A DNA stretch of 64,000 nucleotides from JADFQT01 sp965216025. Its GTDB lineage: Bacteria > Chloroflexota > Dehalococcoidia > Lucifugimonadales > UBA3495. Position numbers and translations under genes: made by a program. Shown one piece after another: positions 44,117-53,010 of this stretch (position 1 is the first letter of the stretch; each line of letters opens with the position of its first letter). The notes beneath the pieces were generated by a model. It made no database searches and was not told where the DNA came from. It saw nothing but the letters and a program-made list of their open reading frames with translations. The DNA lies in NCBI GenBank assembly GCA_965216025.1, contig CBDCEX010000016.1:372001-436000 (forward strand), read 5' to 3'.

Positions 44117-44680
44117 TTAAACAGGCTGCTCCCCACCCAGCAGAATCCGCTCCACCTCCGGAGCCAGCTGAGCGGCCCGCTCCTTGACCTGCTCATCGGT
44201 CAGGCTGGACAGGGGGTGCTCCGCTATGATGTAGTCGAAGTCGGGCACGCCCATCATGCGAGTCATGGCGTTGGCCGTGTTCTTGAAAACATGGGTGATG
44301 ATAGACGCGGTGGGTATGCCCAGTTTCTCCATCTCAATTCCGTCGTGCACACTGCACGAGCTGCAGGAGCCTCAATCCCCCACCCCGGTGATGAGGATGT
44401 CCACCTCATTCAGGATGTCCTGAATGACCTCTGGCTTGGTGGGCAGGGAGGCGCTGTGCTTGCTGTAGTGTTTGATCTCGCTGAACTCGTACTTCTGGCT
44501 CAGGATCTCTCCCAGCTCGCGAAGCAGCTTGTCCGAGTTGTCCTTGGAGTTTTCCAGCAATCCCAATCGCTTACCGCTGAGGTCGCTGAGACGGGCATTC
44601 AGATGAAATTCACCCGGGGCCAGGTCGGTACCCCGAGGATTGACCAATCGCATACTACGGATCGTAACCGTTTCGGCCAT
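44117..44680 (-). CDS. UGSC-family selenoprotein (in-frame UGA = Sec103)
   Basis: Translation from the ATG at 44680 (TAGGAGG before it) runs 102 codons to a TGA at 44374-44372. The same frame continues without a break to 44117. Across the TGA the peptide reads ITGVGD-U-GSCSSCSVHDGIEMEKLGIP, the Sec-Gly-Ser-Cys signature that names the UGSC (seleno)protein family. The downstream part (IAEHPLSSLTDEQV) also fits. Twelve bases after the UGA, a perfect 7-bp hairpin with loop GTG (44343-44359) matches a bacterial SECIS. The product is 187 residues with U103. It is probably a thiol/selenol redox enzyme; the reaction is unknown. Standard gene callers would split or truncate it. Confidence 0.85.
44343..44359 (-). 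promoter_or_regulatory. Putative bacterial SECIS element
   Basis: On the minus strand TCGTGCA-GTG-TGCACGA forms a perfect 7-bp stem with a three-base loop starting with G. The loop is 19 bases downstream of the UGA, inside the usual bacterial window. It lies within the coding sequence, as bacterial SECIS elements do. Confidence 0.7.
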
Positions 44681-44795
44681 ATCGCCTCCTATCTGGGTGG
44701 GTAAGGGTTTGTAATGTTGGGACCATGATACACCAGACAAGGTACTTTGCCCAAGTACTTTGCAACCCTGGGGCAGAGGGCCGCTTATTTTTTCT

Positions 44796-45107
44796 TCATA
44801 GTGGTTGGCTAGATGAGCGGCCAGCAAACCACTTTTTAAAAGAGGGTAAGCTCTCTCCGGAGGGTCTACCCGCCAGCAAATTCTCAACGCTAATATCTTC
44901 GTCAATGTCCTGCCAATGGATACCGTGACCCCTACCAATCAGCTTCCAGTTTTTCCGCTCCTCTTGGGAAGCGTGAACCAGCCTGGGAAACCATGCGAGA
45001 GGGACCGAAATAGTTCGGCCATCACTCAGGTCAACACTTAACGTGTCGTCGGTCACCGTCAGATGCTCTGCATTTGGAACTTCAATTTCAACAATGGAAG
45101 TAGACAT
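44796..45107 (-). CDS. DUF2442-domain protein
   Basis: The 103-residue protein contains the DUF2442 core: LSVDLSDGRTISVPLAWFPR, then NWKLIGRGHGIHWQDIDEDI and SVENLLAGRPS. These proteins are usually the second gene of a pair with DUF4160 proteins and are suspected DNA-binding or antitoxin-like partners. It overlaps the DUF4160 gene by 20 bases. Confidence 0.88.
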   Translation of the reverse strand: MSTSIVEIEVPNAEHLTVTDDTLSVDLSDGRTISVPLAWFPRLVHASQEERKNWKLIGRGHGIHWQDIDEDISVENLLAGRPSGESLPSFKKWFAGRSSSQPL

Positions 45108-45324
45108 TCCAGCCCTCTAATAATTGGGATTGATCCTCAGTGACCATTCTTTGAATACGGGCAATCTCAGTCCGAGAGAAACCGCCGCTGCTCTGTAATC
45201 GTATCGGGTCAAGCCAGAACTTGGCGATCATGTTATCACGCTCAACATGGACGTGTTGAGGTTCTTCTCTATCTCCCGCGTAAAAGAAGAAACGGAAAGG
45301 ACCGACTCTCAGTACAGTTGGCAT
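45088..45324 (-). CDS. DUF4160-domain protein
   Basis: The 78-residue protein shows the DUF4160 pattern: RVGPFRFFFYAGDREEPQHV (the EPxHVHVE-like core), AKFWLDP and a C-terminal QLLEGWNVYFHC. Together with DUF2442 it forms a small two-gene module often discussed as toxin-antitoxin-like, although its activity is not established. It separates the UGSC gene from the upstream partner gene. Confidence 0.88.
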   Translation of the reverse strand: MPTVLRVGPFRFFFYAGDREEPQHVHVERDNMIAKFWLDPIRLQSSGGFSRTEIARIQRMVTEDQSQLLEGWNVYFHC

Positions 45325-45409
45325 TTAATAGTGGTCGTAGAATCGGCTCGTCTATGATTAAGTGTCGAACTGTGCAGTAAGTGAACCACCTCGAATAGAA
45401 TACTTCAGG

Positions 45410-46441
45410 TTACGGCCCCTCTATCTTCCGCGTTCGTATTTTGAAGCCGGTGGTGTCGATAACCGCGCTGTAGCGCCCGCCGGTGCCGCCGCCCATGGTG
45501 ATTAGAATGTTCTCCGGCTCGGTAGCGCAGCGGCGGATTACCTGATCGTCCCCCGGCTTTGCTGGACCGGGCTTGGCCCCCAGCTGGATCAGCTCGCTCA
45601 GCGGCCGTCCGGTGTTCTCAATGAGAAACTCCTGGATGCCCCGCCGGCCCCAGCCGGTCTCCTGGAGGGTCAGGGCGTGCTCGACCCCAAAGACCAGCAC
45701 CCACTCGGCTGGGAAGCGATGGCACAGCGCGGTGGACTTGATGGTGTCGGCCAGGCACAGCAGGATGTCTTTGCCGGTGTTGCTGTAGCGGTTGTTGACG
45801 GTGATGGTGTTGTAGGCCACCGCCACCGTGACGCAACTGTCTTCCGGCTGGAAACCCCGGCTAACGTGGAGCGGGCCCCAGGGGGAATCCTCCTCGTTGT
45901 CGCCGATGCAGAAGGTGTACTTGGTAGGATTGCCCAGGGTCCCCCGGTCCAGAGTTCCGGGGCGGGCGTCGAAGCCGTTCATGAAGCAAAGCCGCACCGC
46001 GCGTCCCAAGCAGGCATTGGCCCGCCATCCGGGACCGAAGAGGCCATCTTTGGAGTTGATGCCGATTTGCTCCCGGATGGGTCCGTTGATGATCATCAGG
46101 ATGCTGGGGGAGCTGGTGGACGCGGAAGCCATGTGGACGAAATTGCGCTCCTCCTCCAGGGCCCGCAGGGCTGTGGCCAGCACCGGGAAATACTCGGGCA
46201 GGCAGCCGGCCATGACCGCGTTGGCGGCGGCGTTCTCGGAGGTGATGACCCGACGCCGCATCTCCAAGGAGATCAGCTCCTCCTCGCCGGTCATCCCGGC
46301 GTACTCCAGCATCTCCCGAACCTTGTAATCCACCGGCGGCACCACGGGCAGGCCGTCGCTCCACCCCATGCGGTAGCATTCCTCAATGGCCTCCAGGGTG
46401 TCGCTGGTTTCAATCTCTTTGGACCTGGGCGTAGTCGTCAT
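45410..46441 (-). CDS. Conserved protein linked to UGSC selenoprotein (function unknown)
   Basis: The 343-residue soluble protein starts with an acidic helix and the distinctive ECYRMGWSDGLPVVPPVDYK, then has NAVMAGCLPEYFPVLATAL, FGPGWRANACLGRAVRLC and a C-terminal ITMGGGTGGRYSAVIDTTGF. It has no signal peptide or known cofactor motif that I can name; several cysteines are conserved-looking (AGCLPEY, NACLGRA). I recall this GWSDGLPVVPP-type protein near UGSC proteins in other bacteria, so a joint pathway is inferred. The start is the ATG at 46441 with GGAGG close by. Confidence 0.7.
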   Translation of the reverse strand: MTTTPRSKEIETSDTLEAIEECYRMGWSDGLPVVPPVDYKVREMLEYAGMTGEEELISLEMRRRVITSENAAANAVMAGCLPEYFPVLATALRALEEERNFVHMASASTSSPSILMIINGPIREQIGINSKDGLFGPGWRANACLGRAVRLCFMNGFDARPGTLDRGTLGNPTKYTFCIGDNEEDSPWGPLHVSRGFQPEDSCVTVAVAYNTITVNNRYSNTGKDILLCLADTIKSTALCHRFPAEWVLVFGVEHALTLQETGWGRRGIQEFLIENTGRPLSELIQLGAKPGPAKPGDDQVIRRCATEPENILITMGGGTGGRYSAVIDTTGFKIRTRKIEGP

Positions 46442-46508
46442 GGATTACCTCCTAGTTCCTGAAAATGCGGTGGCGCTGCCTGCGAAAGCTCGTCAGATAC
46501 TCCCATAT

Positions 46509-46694
46509 CTAACCCCGCAGGAAGATGGCCACCACTAAAGCGGCAAAGGCAGCTAAGGTAGTTCCGATGCTGGACACCCACATAAAGGGCAACCTCTGGT
46601 CTAAGATGTTGAGCCGGTTATCGATACTTCGGAGAGTCTCTCTCGTCTCCACGGCAACACCTTCCAGAGTAGCGATTCTGCGTTCGTGTTCCAT
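46509..46694 (-). CDS. Small coiled-coil/tail-anchored membrane protein
   Basis: The 61-residue protein begins at 46694 (MEHERRIATLEGVAVETRET) with a coiled-coil-like helix, continues LRSIDNRLNILDQRLPFM, and ends in one membrane helix (SIGTTLAAFAALVVAIFL) plus RG. Its start lies 14 bases after the dehydrogenase stop. The shape resembles small holin-like or XhlA-type proteins, but no phage context is present. The function is unknown. Confidence 0.6.
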   Translation of the reverse strand: MEHERRIATLEGVAVETRETLRSIDNRLNILDQRLPFMWVSSIGTTLAAFAALVVAIFLRG

Positions 46695-46708
46695 TTCAGT
46701 GTCCTGCG

Positions 46709-47605
46709 TTAAACATCCGGCAGCCGCAGCTGGACTCCGGATTTCTCTTCCTGGATGCGGGCCACGGCGTCCGAGTCCTCCGGTCCCCAACCCCGCTGCA
46801 TGGCCTCCACGTGGCGCTGGTCCACCAGGTTGGAAAGCTCCATGGGAATGCCGTACTCCCGCCCCAGGTCGGTGGCCAGCCGCACGTCCTTGGCGGCCAA
46901 TGCCGTGGCGAAGCCGGGCTCGAAGTTGCCCTTGAAGAGATAGCGGGGGAATTTCTCCACCAGCCGGCGGTTGCCGCCGGAGCTGTTGGCGATGACGTCG
47001 GCCAGAACCGCCAGGTCGACCCCGGCCTTCACGCCCATGGTCAGCGCCTCGGCCATCAGCGTCCCAATGCCCATGCTGAGCAGGTTGTTGCAGATTTTGC
47101 AGACCATGCCGTTGCCAATAGGGCCGCAGTAGACCACGTGGCTGCCAATGGCGTCCAGGGTCGGCTTCATCTGGTCATATACCGCCCGGTCACCGCCCAC
47201 CATAACCGCCAGCGTGGCTGCGGCCGCACCGTAGACCCCGCCGCTGACCGGCGCGTCCAGCACGGTAACCCCTCTCTCGGCGCCCAGGTCGTGAATCCGG
47301 CGAATCGTCGTCGGCGAGTTGGTGGAGAGGTCCATGTAGATAGTGGTGGTGCTGCTTCCCTCGAAAACACCCTTCTCCCCCAGCACAACGGCCTCCACGT
47401 CCCGGGGAACCGGCAGAGAGGTGAAGACCACCTCATTGCCGCCTACGGTCTCACTGGGCGTGTCGGCCCAGGTGGCGCCCAACTCGAGTAAATTCGTGGC
47501 CGCCTCCCGCCGCAGGTCGTGGACCGTGAGTTGATGCCCGGCCTTGATCAGGTTGGATGCCATGGGATTTCCCATGTTGCCGCAACCGATAAATCCTACC
47601 TTCAT
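46709..47605 (-). CDS. 3-hydroxyisobutyrate dehydrogenase family NAD(P)-dependent enzyme
   Basis: The 298-residue beta-hydroxyacid dehydrogenase has the Rossmann start VGFIGCGNMGNPMASNL, the substrate loop VLDAPVSGGVYGAAAATLAV, and the catalytic lysine in GNGMVCKICNNLLSMG. Members oxidise 3-hydroxyisobutyrate, tartronate semialdehyde or 4-hydroxybutyrate-like substrates. The exact one is undecided. Confidence 0.92.
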   Translation of the reverse strand: MKVGFIGCGNMGNPMASNLIKAGHQLTVHDLRREAATNLLELGATWADTPSETVGGNEVVFTSLPVPRDVEAVVLGEKGVFEGSSTTTIYMDLSTNSPTTIRRIHDLGAERGVTVLDAPVSGGVYGAAAATLAVMVGGDRAVYDQMKPTLDAIGSHVVYCGPIGNGMVCKICNNLLSMGIGTLMAEALTMGVKAGVDLAVLADVIANSSGGNRRLVEKFPRYLFKGNFEPGFATALAAKDVRLATDLGREYGIPMELSNLVDQRHVEAMQRGWGPEDSDAVARIQEEKSGVQLRLPDV

Positions 47606-47716
47606 TACGCCCGCTCCTCAGCTAGGGTCTAGGTTGGCCGCATTATAGCATGGCTTGCTTTGGAAACTGTCGGGCCGGCCTAGAGCGGCTGCCGGTCCGG
47701 ATTTTGAAATAATTGT

Positions 47717-49087
47717 TTAATCCAGGCTTCTTATGTCCCTAAAGGTAAGTATAAAGAACAGGCCCATAGCCAGGGCGATGCCGCCAAACCAGACCATGGC
47801 CAAGGCGATGCCGATGAAGTTAGCGAGCAGGCCGATTACCCCCGCAAAGAAGGGTATGAGCCCTTGCTCGTAATGCCAGACGCTGGACACCCGCCCTCGT
47901 AGAGTATCCGGCACCAAGGTTTGAATAACGGTTTGATTGCTGACAATGAAGTGGGTCTGGGAGAGCCCCATGACGATCATCACTGATAGGGACAGCCAGA
48001 CCCACGGGGAGAGGCCCAGGGTGAAGATGACGCCGGAACCGGAAATCATGCTGATCAAGCCGACCAATCCCTTGCGGGTGAAAAACCCCCAAGTAGAGAT
48101 GATCAGGCTAGCGGCAGTACCACCGATGCCCATCACGACGATCATGGCGGTGCCGGTCCCCGCCCCAGCATCCAGCGCCCCGGAAACATAAGCCGGGAGT
48201 AGCAGCAACAGGGGACCGAATACAGCGGCGCGGGCGAAGTTCAGCACCATCAGCCGAAATATGATGCGGTTTCTCAGGACGTAACTCAGCCCTTCGCGCA
48301 TATTGGACAGGGGTGAATCCCCCCCGGCGGTGCTGGCTTCTTGATATGGCGTGCGCATGGGAATCAAGAGCAGGGCCATGCCGACGTAGAGGCCGCCTTC
48401 GACGAAGAAATTCCACTGAAAATCCACGAAACCCAGCAATACGCCCGCCGTACCGGCGCCTACCAGGCGCATGCTGGTGGTGGACATGGCGCTCAAGGCC
48501 AGCGCGTTGGCCATGTCGGGCCGCCGAACCGTATTCGCGATCAAAGCCTGTCGCGTTGGCTGAGTCACCGCGAAGGCGACGCCCGTCGTCAAGGTGTAGC
48601 CATAGACGTACCAAACGGTATCGACCTGGCCCCGGGCGACCAGGACGCCGAAGGCCAGTGCCCCCAGCGCCAGCGCTATTTGTGTGACCATTGCCAGGGC
48701 CCGTCGATTCCAACGGTCGGCGAGTACCCCACCCCAGGGACCGATCAGCAGGATGGGGAGAGCCCGCACCGCCACCGCCATGATGGAATGAAAAGCGGAG
48801 CCGCTGACCCCCAGGGCCAGCCAACCAATGGTAACGAGTTGAAGCCAGTGGGCTCCATTGCCGCAGAGGTTGCCGGCAAACAGATAGCGGTAGTCGCGAT
48901 TGTTCTGTAAGGATGAGAAGGTTCTCAGGCCCCGTCGGCTTGGCAGCGGCGGCTCGCCAACGGCTATTCCCGGACTCTCCGGCGGACTCTCCGGCTGGGA
49001 CGGCGTGTTTGGGGCGCTTCCCGGATCTTCACCTCCCAGATTTTCAATTCCCGGAGGTTCAGCTGAGGCCATGAAATATCCAGACAC
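47717..49087 (-). CDS. MFS transporter (MFS_3/EntS-like)
   Basis: The 456-residue protein has a long proline/glutamate-rich N-terminus of about 55 residues, then NRDYRYLFAGNLCGNGAHWL and twelve predicted helices. The motif-A region is GPWGGVLADRWNRRALAMVT. This layout matches the MFS_3 exporter group. It starts 51 bases after aprA on the same strand, so it may be transcribed with the Apr genes. Its substrate is unknown. Confidence 0.85.
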   Translation of the reverse strand: MSGYFMASAEPPGIENLGGEDPGSAPNTPSQPESPPESPGIAVGEPPLPSRRGLRTFSSLQNNRDYRYLFAGNLCGNGAHWLQLVTIGWLALGVSGSAFHSIMAVAVRALPILLIGPWGGVLADRWNRRALAMVTQIALALGALAFGVLVARGQVDTVWYVYGYTLTTGVAFAVTQPTRQALIANTVRRPDMANALALSAMSTTSMRLVGAGTAGVLLGFVDFQWNFFVEGGLYVGMALLLIPMRTPYQEASTAGGDSPLSNMREGLSYVLRNRIIFRLMVLNFARAAVFGPLLLLLPAYVSGALDAGAGTGTAMIVVMGIGGTAASLIISTWGFFTRKGLVGLISMISGSGVIFTLGLSPWVWLSLSVMIVMGLSQTHFIVSNQTVIQTLVPDTLRGRVSSVWHYEQGLIPFFAGVIGLLANFIGIALAMVWFGGIALAMGLFFILTFRDIRSLD

Positions 49088-49137
49088 CGTCCCGGCCCAG
49101 TCCCCTCCAACAGTCGGGCCGGGGCAAATAGGTCAAC

Positions 49138-50997
49138 CTACTTCACGACTTGGATGTAAGGCTTGGTAAAGATGTCCCAGCTGTCGGATGCCGCGTCGTA
49201 CTTGGAGTTGACGAAGACCCGCCAGTTGGCATCATCCAAGTCCGGAAAATCGCTGCGGTAGTAGTATCCAGGCCAGCGAGTCTCCTTGCGGTGCAGCAAA
49301 TGCCGCATGTGGGCCTCGCCCACCCAGGTGCGGTGCACCACCTCCCAGCAGCGCAGCAGCTCGTGACGGTTCCGGGCCGCCAGGTGCTTCAGATCTTCCC
49401 TCAGCATCTCGATCAGGGTGATACCCCGCTCTAGGGTGGGACCGTTGGTGGTGTACCAAGTCGATGTGCCTCCGGCATACTCGTCCATAATCTTCTGGAG
49501 GCGCACCAATGCCTGCTTCGGATTGATGAAGTTGGGGTTTACTTCTTCCGAGGACGACGCGCCCTGGTGCCGGTCGAAGGTTTCCATAGGAGCCCAAATA
49601 GCTGCCTGCAGGTCGTGGATTTGGGCTTCGCTGACGCCGGGAGCCTGGGGGTGGTCCAGCACGTAGTTGACCGCAGCCTTGGCCGACAACCGCCCTTCAG
49701 TGAAGGAGCCGGAGGAGAATTTATGAGGCGCAGCTCCCACACCATCTCCGGCGGCAAAGAGCCCCTGGATGGTGGTCATTTTGTTGTATCCCCAGAAATA
49801 CTCAGAAGGCGATAGATCCTCCGGGCCGCTGACCCAGGCGCCGGCCTCCCCGGAGTGAGAGCCCATGATGTAGGGTTCGGCCAGCACCACCTCCGATGGG
49901 GTGTCTTCCGGCGCAATGTTCTGCGAGGCCCAGGTCAAAGCCTGCGCGATGGTCATGTCCAGGAAGTCTTCCCAGGCCTCGTTTCGCACCTGCTCCATTT
50001 TGGCTGGATCTCCCTCGGCCAGCTTCTGCATCGCCTCGTCGGTTCGCATGTACATCGGGCCCAAACCGGCCCGGATGTCCAGGAACATCTGATGATTGCG
50101 CAGCGGCGTGGGGGTGGGCACCGCCGAGCCATAGGGCTCATACTTCCTCAGCTCATCGTCTCTAGTGACGGTGTAATCCTCGCCCAAGGCGTTGGTGACC
50201 CGGGCGTGGAAGTATTGAAACCACATACCTACGGGACCGTAACCGTCCTTGAAGCGGGTAGGGACGAAGCGATGCTCCATCTGGGTCATCTCAGTGCCGA
50301 TGGGAATCATCAAGCCGTAAGCCGCGCCGGTGGCGAAGACGGAGTACCAGGTCCGGCCCAGACCCTCGTTGACCGAACGAGGCCGGAATACATTGGAGGC
50401 TCCCCCGCAGGTTATCAGCACCGCCTTGGCCTTGAAGACATAGAACTTGTTCTCCCGAACCGCGAAGCCGATGGCGCCGGCTATTCGGCCCGGATCGTCG
50501 GCGTCTGTCAGCAGATGCGTGATATTGACTCGCTCGTAAATATTTTCCTGGCCCAGCGCCTGGCGGGCCGGTTCGGCGGTCACGGGTTTGATCGACTCGC
50601 CGTGAATGGGGATTTGCCAGCGGCCGACGCGCTGGTATTCTCCGTTGTCCTTCTTCCAAATTGGCAGTCCCCACTCCTCCAGCAGGTGCACCGAGGAATC
50701 GACGTGGCGGCCCACGTCATAGACCAGGTCTTCCCGGGCCAGCCCCATCATGTCGTTGACCACGTAGTGAACGAAATCCTCCGGCGTGTTCCAGCCGTAG
50801 CGTTGACCCATGTAGCAATTGATGGCGGACAGACCCTCCCCGGTGGCTCCGCTGCGCTCAATAACCGCCTTTTCCACCAGGACAACCCGCAGGTCGCGGC
50901 TCCAGTACTTAGCTTCAAAGGCCGCGCCGCAGCCGGACATGCCGCCGCCGATGATCAGAATGTCGCACTCCACAGTTTCAGTGGCAGGTAATGGCAT
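49138..50997 (-). CDS. aprA: Adenylylsulfate (APS) reductase, alpha subunit
   Basis: The 619-residue flavoprotein has the FAD dinucleotide motif CDILIIGGGMSGCGAAFEAK, followed by GATGEGLSAINCYMGQRYGW, which is typical of AprA. It then has TCGGASNVFRPRSVNEGLGR and the FAD-binding HKFSSGSFTEGRLSAKA near residue 430. AprA with AprB interconverts APS and sulfite plus AMP. It follows aprB by 17 bases. It is somewhat shorter than the AprA of classical sulfate reducers, as I recall that family. The direction of the reaction in this organism is not determined. Confidence 0.92.
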   Translation of the reverse strand: MPLPATETVECDILIIGGGMSGCGAAFEAKYWSRDLRVVLVEKAVIERSGATGEGLSAINCYMGQRYGWNTPEDFVHYVVNDMMGLAREDLVYDVGRHVDSSVHLLEEWGLPIWKKDNGEYQRVGRWQIPIHGESIKPVTAEPARQALGQENIYERVNITHLLTDADDPGRIAGAIGFAVRENKFYVFKAKAVLITCGGASNVFRPRSVNEGLGRTWYSVFATGAAYGLMIPIGTEMTQMEHRFVPTRFKDGYGPVGMWFQYFHARVTNALGEDYTVTRDDELRKYEPYGSAVPTPTPLRNHQMFLDIRAGLGPMYMRTDEAMQKLAEGDPAKMEQVRNEAWEDFLDMTIAQALTWASQNIAPEDTPSEVVLAEPYIMGSHSGEAGAWVSGPEDLSPSEYFWGYNKMTTIQGLFAAGDGVGAAPHKFSSGSFTEGRLSAKAAVNYVLDHPQAPGVSEAQIHDLQAAIWAPMETFDRHQGASSSEEVNPNFINPKQALVRLQKIMDEYAGGTSTWYTTNGPTLERGITLIEMLREDLKHLAARNRHELLRCWEVVHRTWVGEAHMRHLLHRKETRWPGYYYRSDFPDLDDANWRVFVNSKYDAASDSWDIFTKPYIQVVK

Positions 50998-51014
50998 GAA
51001 ATACTCCTCTAAAC

Positions 51015-51467
51015 CTACTGGGATGCCAGGGTGGGCAGCGCGGCCACCCCCAACCAGATAGATTCACCAGCCAGGGTCTGGCTCTTCAGGTCGGCTACCG
51101 GGTCCTCGGCGAAGCCCTGGTAGGGTTGACTGGAGCCCGCCGGTTTGGTGCGAGAGGGATAGGTGAACTGCAACTCCCGGCCGTCCCGAAATTTGACCGT
51201 CCAGGTCAAACCCAGGTCCACGCGCCGGGGCTGGACTGAACCGCCCAGGGGAATAAAGTCGGCATAACCCCGCACATGAATGGCATCGGTGGGACAGAGC
51301 TTTACGCAGGCGTAACACTCGGAGCACATCTCTGGCTCCTGGTTGATACCCTTCTCGGTGCCCCCGTCCAGCACCATTAAATCGTTGGGGCAGATGTAAA
51401 CGCACTGAGGCCCACCGTGCACGCCGGCACAGGCGTTGCAGGCATCGGGGTCTACGTAGGTTGGCAT
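51015..51467 (-). CDS. aprB: Adenylylsulfate (APS) reductase, beta subunit
   Basis: The 150-residue ferredoxin-like protein starts MPTYVDPDACNACAG and carries two 4Fe-4S cysteine sets: CNACAG with CVYICPND, and CSECYACVKLCPTDAIHVRG. A beta-rich C-terminal tail (VDLGLTWTVKFRDGRELQF) wraps AprA in known structures. It is the first gene after the terminator that follows sat. AGGAGAAG lies before the ATG. Confidence 0.92.
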   Translation of the reverse strand: MPTYVDPDACNACAGVHGGPQCVYICPNDLMVLDGGTEKGINQEPEMCSECYACVKLCPTDAIHVRGYADFIPLGGSVQPRRVDLGLTWTVKFRDGRELQFTYPSRTKPAGSSQPYQGFAEDPVADLKSQTLAGESIWLGVAALPTLASQ

Positions 51468-51510
51468 GGGCTTCTCCTATTTATTTGTTTCGCTATCTTT
51501 GTTCCAGGCA

Positions 51511-51541
51511 TTAAGAAACCCCCGCTGGGTTGAGCGGGGGC
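51511..51541 (-). terminator. Intrinsic terminator after sat
   Basis: On the minus strand CCCCCGCT-CAACCC-AGCGGGGG forms an 8-bp GC stem followed by TTTCTTAA. It lies 14 bases beyond the sat stop and 44 bases before aprB, so aprBA would need its own promoter or read-through. Confidence 0.8.
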
Positions 51542-51554
51542 AGACAGAAACACG

Positions 51555-52859
51555 CTATTTGTCACTACAGGTACAGCCGGAACCGTCCCCAGTATGGTCG
51601 CCACAAAGCTCCCCGGAAAGCTCCAATTTTGGCATGGACATAACCGGTGTGCGGTTCGCCAGGTATTTTTCTCCAACGAAGGGCGAGCCGAAACCGTACT
51701 TTTCTGCGCAGTCCCGCACCACTTCCAGAATCTCGCTGCGAAGGGTAGTTGGCGCGGGCTCAATCCCGCCGTGAATTATGCTGCGGATCAACGTCCCCGC
51801 CAGGTCCTGTTTCTGTTCCTGGTGCCCGCATAACCCCTCATAAGCCACCCCGGCGCAGGTGGGGCAGTACCACCACTCCAGGGTCAACACCGATTTGATG
51901 CCCAGGTCGGGCAATTTGTCGAACACCTTGTGGGCAGCGTAGGTGTCGTAGTAGCTGCCGACGCCGGCGTGGTCCCGGCCAAACATGTGATGGGTGCAGC
52001 CCAGGTTCTTCCGCACCAGGGCATGGAACACCGCCTCTCTAGGACCGGCGTAACGCATATCCCAGAGCAGGGTTGAGGTGCGGTGGACGTCCTGTCGGAA
52101 GAACCCCGCCTCCCGCAGCCGGTCGTGGGCCAGGACAATCGCCTCGTCGATGTAGTCATCAGGTTTCTTCTCACCAATCACGGCGCTGACCAGAACGCCA
52201 TCGGCCTCCGAGGCCAGCCAGGCGCCCTTCATCAACCATTCGTGGCCGGCGTGGGGAACGTTCCGGGTCTGGTGAGCCACCACCCGAGACCAGCCCAAGT
52301 CCTCCATATCCTGGCGCAGCTGGCGGGGAGTTTGCCAGAAACGGTCGAAGGGCGGATTGATTTGGGGCGGGTTGACCAGGGTAATGGGACCGGACAGGAA
52401 ACGGTTGTGATAATTGTAGGTCCGTTGCACTCCCGGATGGGCTGAATCGGTGGTGCCGTAGACTTGTTGAGCCAGGGACTCCAAATCGTAGGGAAATACC
52501 TCCTGGACGTCCATGGTTGCCAGCGGCTGGTCCTGGTAGGTTAGAAGCACCCGGTCTCCAGCGCCTACGCCCCGCTCAGTTAGCTGATCTTGGGATATGT
52601 CGAACAGTATGGGGATGCTCCAGATGTAGCCGCTTTCCAGGGTCATATCCTTGGCGACGGAATCCAGGTCGCTCCAGCCCATAAATCCCTCCAGCGGAGA
52701 GAAGAAGCCGTAGGCGATGTTGACACACTCCCTGGCTATCTGGTCCCGCACCGGCAACCGGGGCAACGCACCCAGAGCCGCCCGGTCACCACTGGCGCCA
52801 GGAGGCGCTACCCGCTCCACCAGAACTCCGCCATGAGGAGACAGACTGTTATCCACCAA
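51555..52859 (-). CDS. sat: Sulfate adenylyltransferase (ATP sulfurylase)
   Basis: The 434-residue enzyme has the PUA-like N-terminal domain (GFFSPLEGFMGWSDLDSV) and the catalytic QTRNVPHAGHEWLMKGA (HxGH). It continues with GRDHAGVGSYYDTYAAHKVF and a zinc-type cysteine cluster (YCPTCAGVAYEGLCGH). It matches the Sat of dissimilatory or sulfite-oxidising bacteria and would act with AprBA on APS. The start is TTG at 52859 or the adjacent GTG at 52856. With APS as substrate it can make ATP from pyrophosphate. Confidence 0.93.
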   Translation of the reverse strand: MVDNSLSPHGGVLVERVAPPGASGDRAALGALPRLPVRDQIARECVNIAYGFFSPLEGFMGWSDLDSVAKDMTLESGYIWSIPILFDISQDQLTERGVGAGDRVLLTYQDQPLATMDVQEVFPYDLESLAQQVYGTTDSAHPGVQRTYNYHNRFLSGPITLVNPPQINPPFDRFWQTPRQLRQDMEDLGWSRVVAHQTRNVPHAGHEWLMKGAWLASEADGVLVSAVIGEKKPDDYIDEAIVLAHDRLREAGFFRQDVHRTSTLLWDMRYAGPREAVFHALVRKNLGCTHHMFGRDHAGVGSYYDTYAAHKVFDKLPDLGIKSVLTLEWWYCPTCAGVAYEGLCGHQEQKQDLAGTLIRSIIHGGIEPAPTTLRSEILEVVRDCAEKYGFGSPFVGEKYLANRTPVMSMPKLELSGELCGDHTGDGSGCTCSDK

Positions 52860-52992
52860 GCCGATTTTTCCTAGCTGGGCCTATCCGTTTAAGAAGCCTG
52901 GGTCATTATGCCACGTGGTCCCAACATACGCCAGTATGGGATAAGACAGCTTGGGGGTTGGCAAAAAGCACCCGTCTCATTTGGCAGGAGTT

Positions 52993-53000
52993 GGTATACT
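52993..53000 (+). promoter_or_regulatory. Extended -10 box before the TPR gene
   Basis: GGTATACT, with the preceding T, makes TTGGTATACT, resembling an extended -10 element. It ends ten bases before the ATG at 53011, so the transcript would be nearly leaderless. Confidence 0.35.
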
Positions 53001-53010
53001 GGGGCGAATT

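Noticed and set aside
49855..50991. A 378-codon open frame opposite aprA
   Set aside because: It lies wholly within aprA on the other strand and its translation is low-complexity with no family features.
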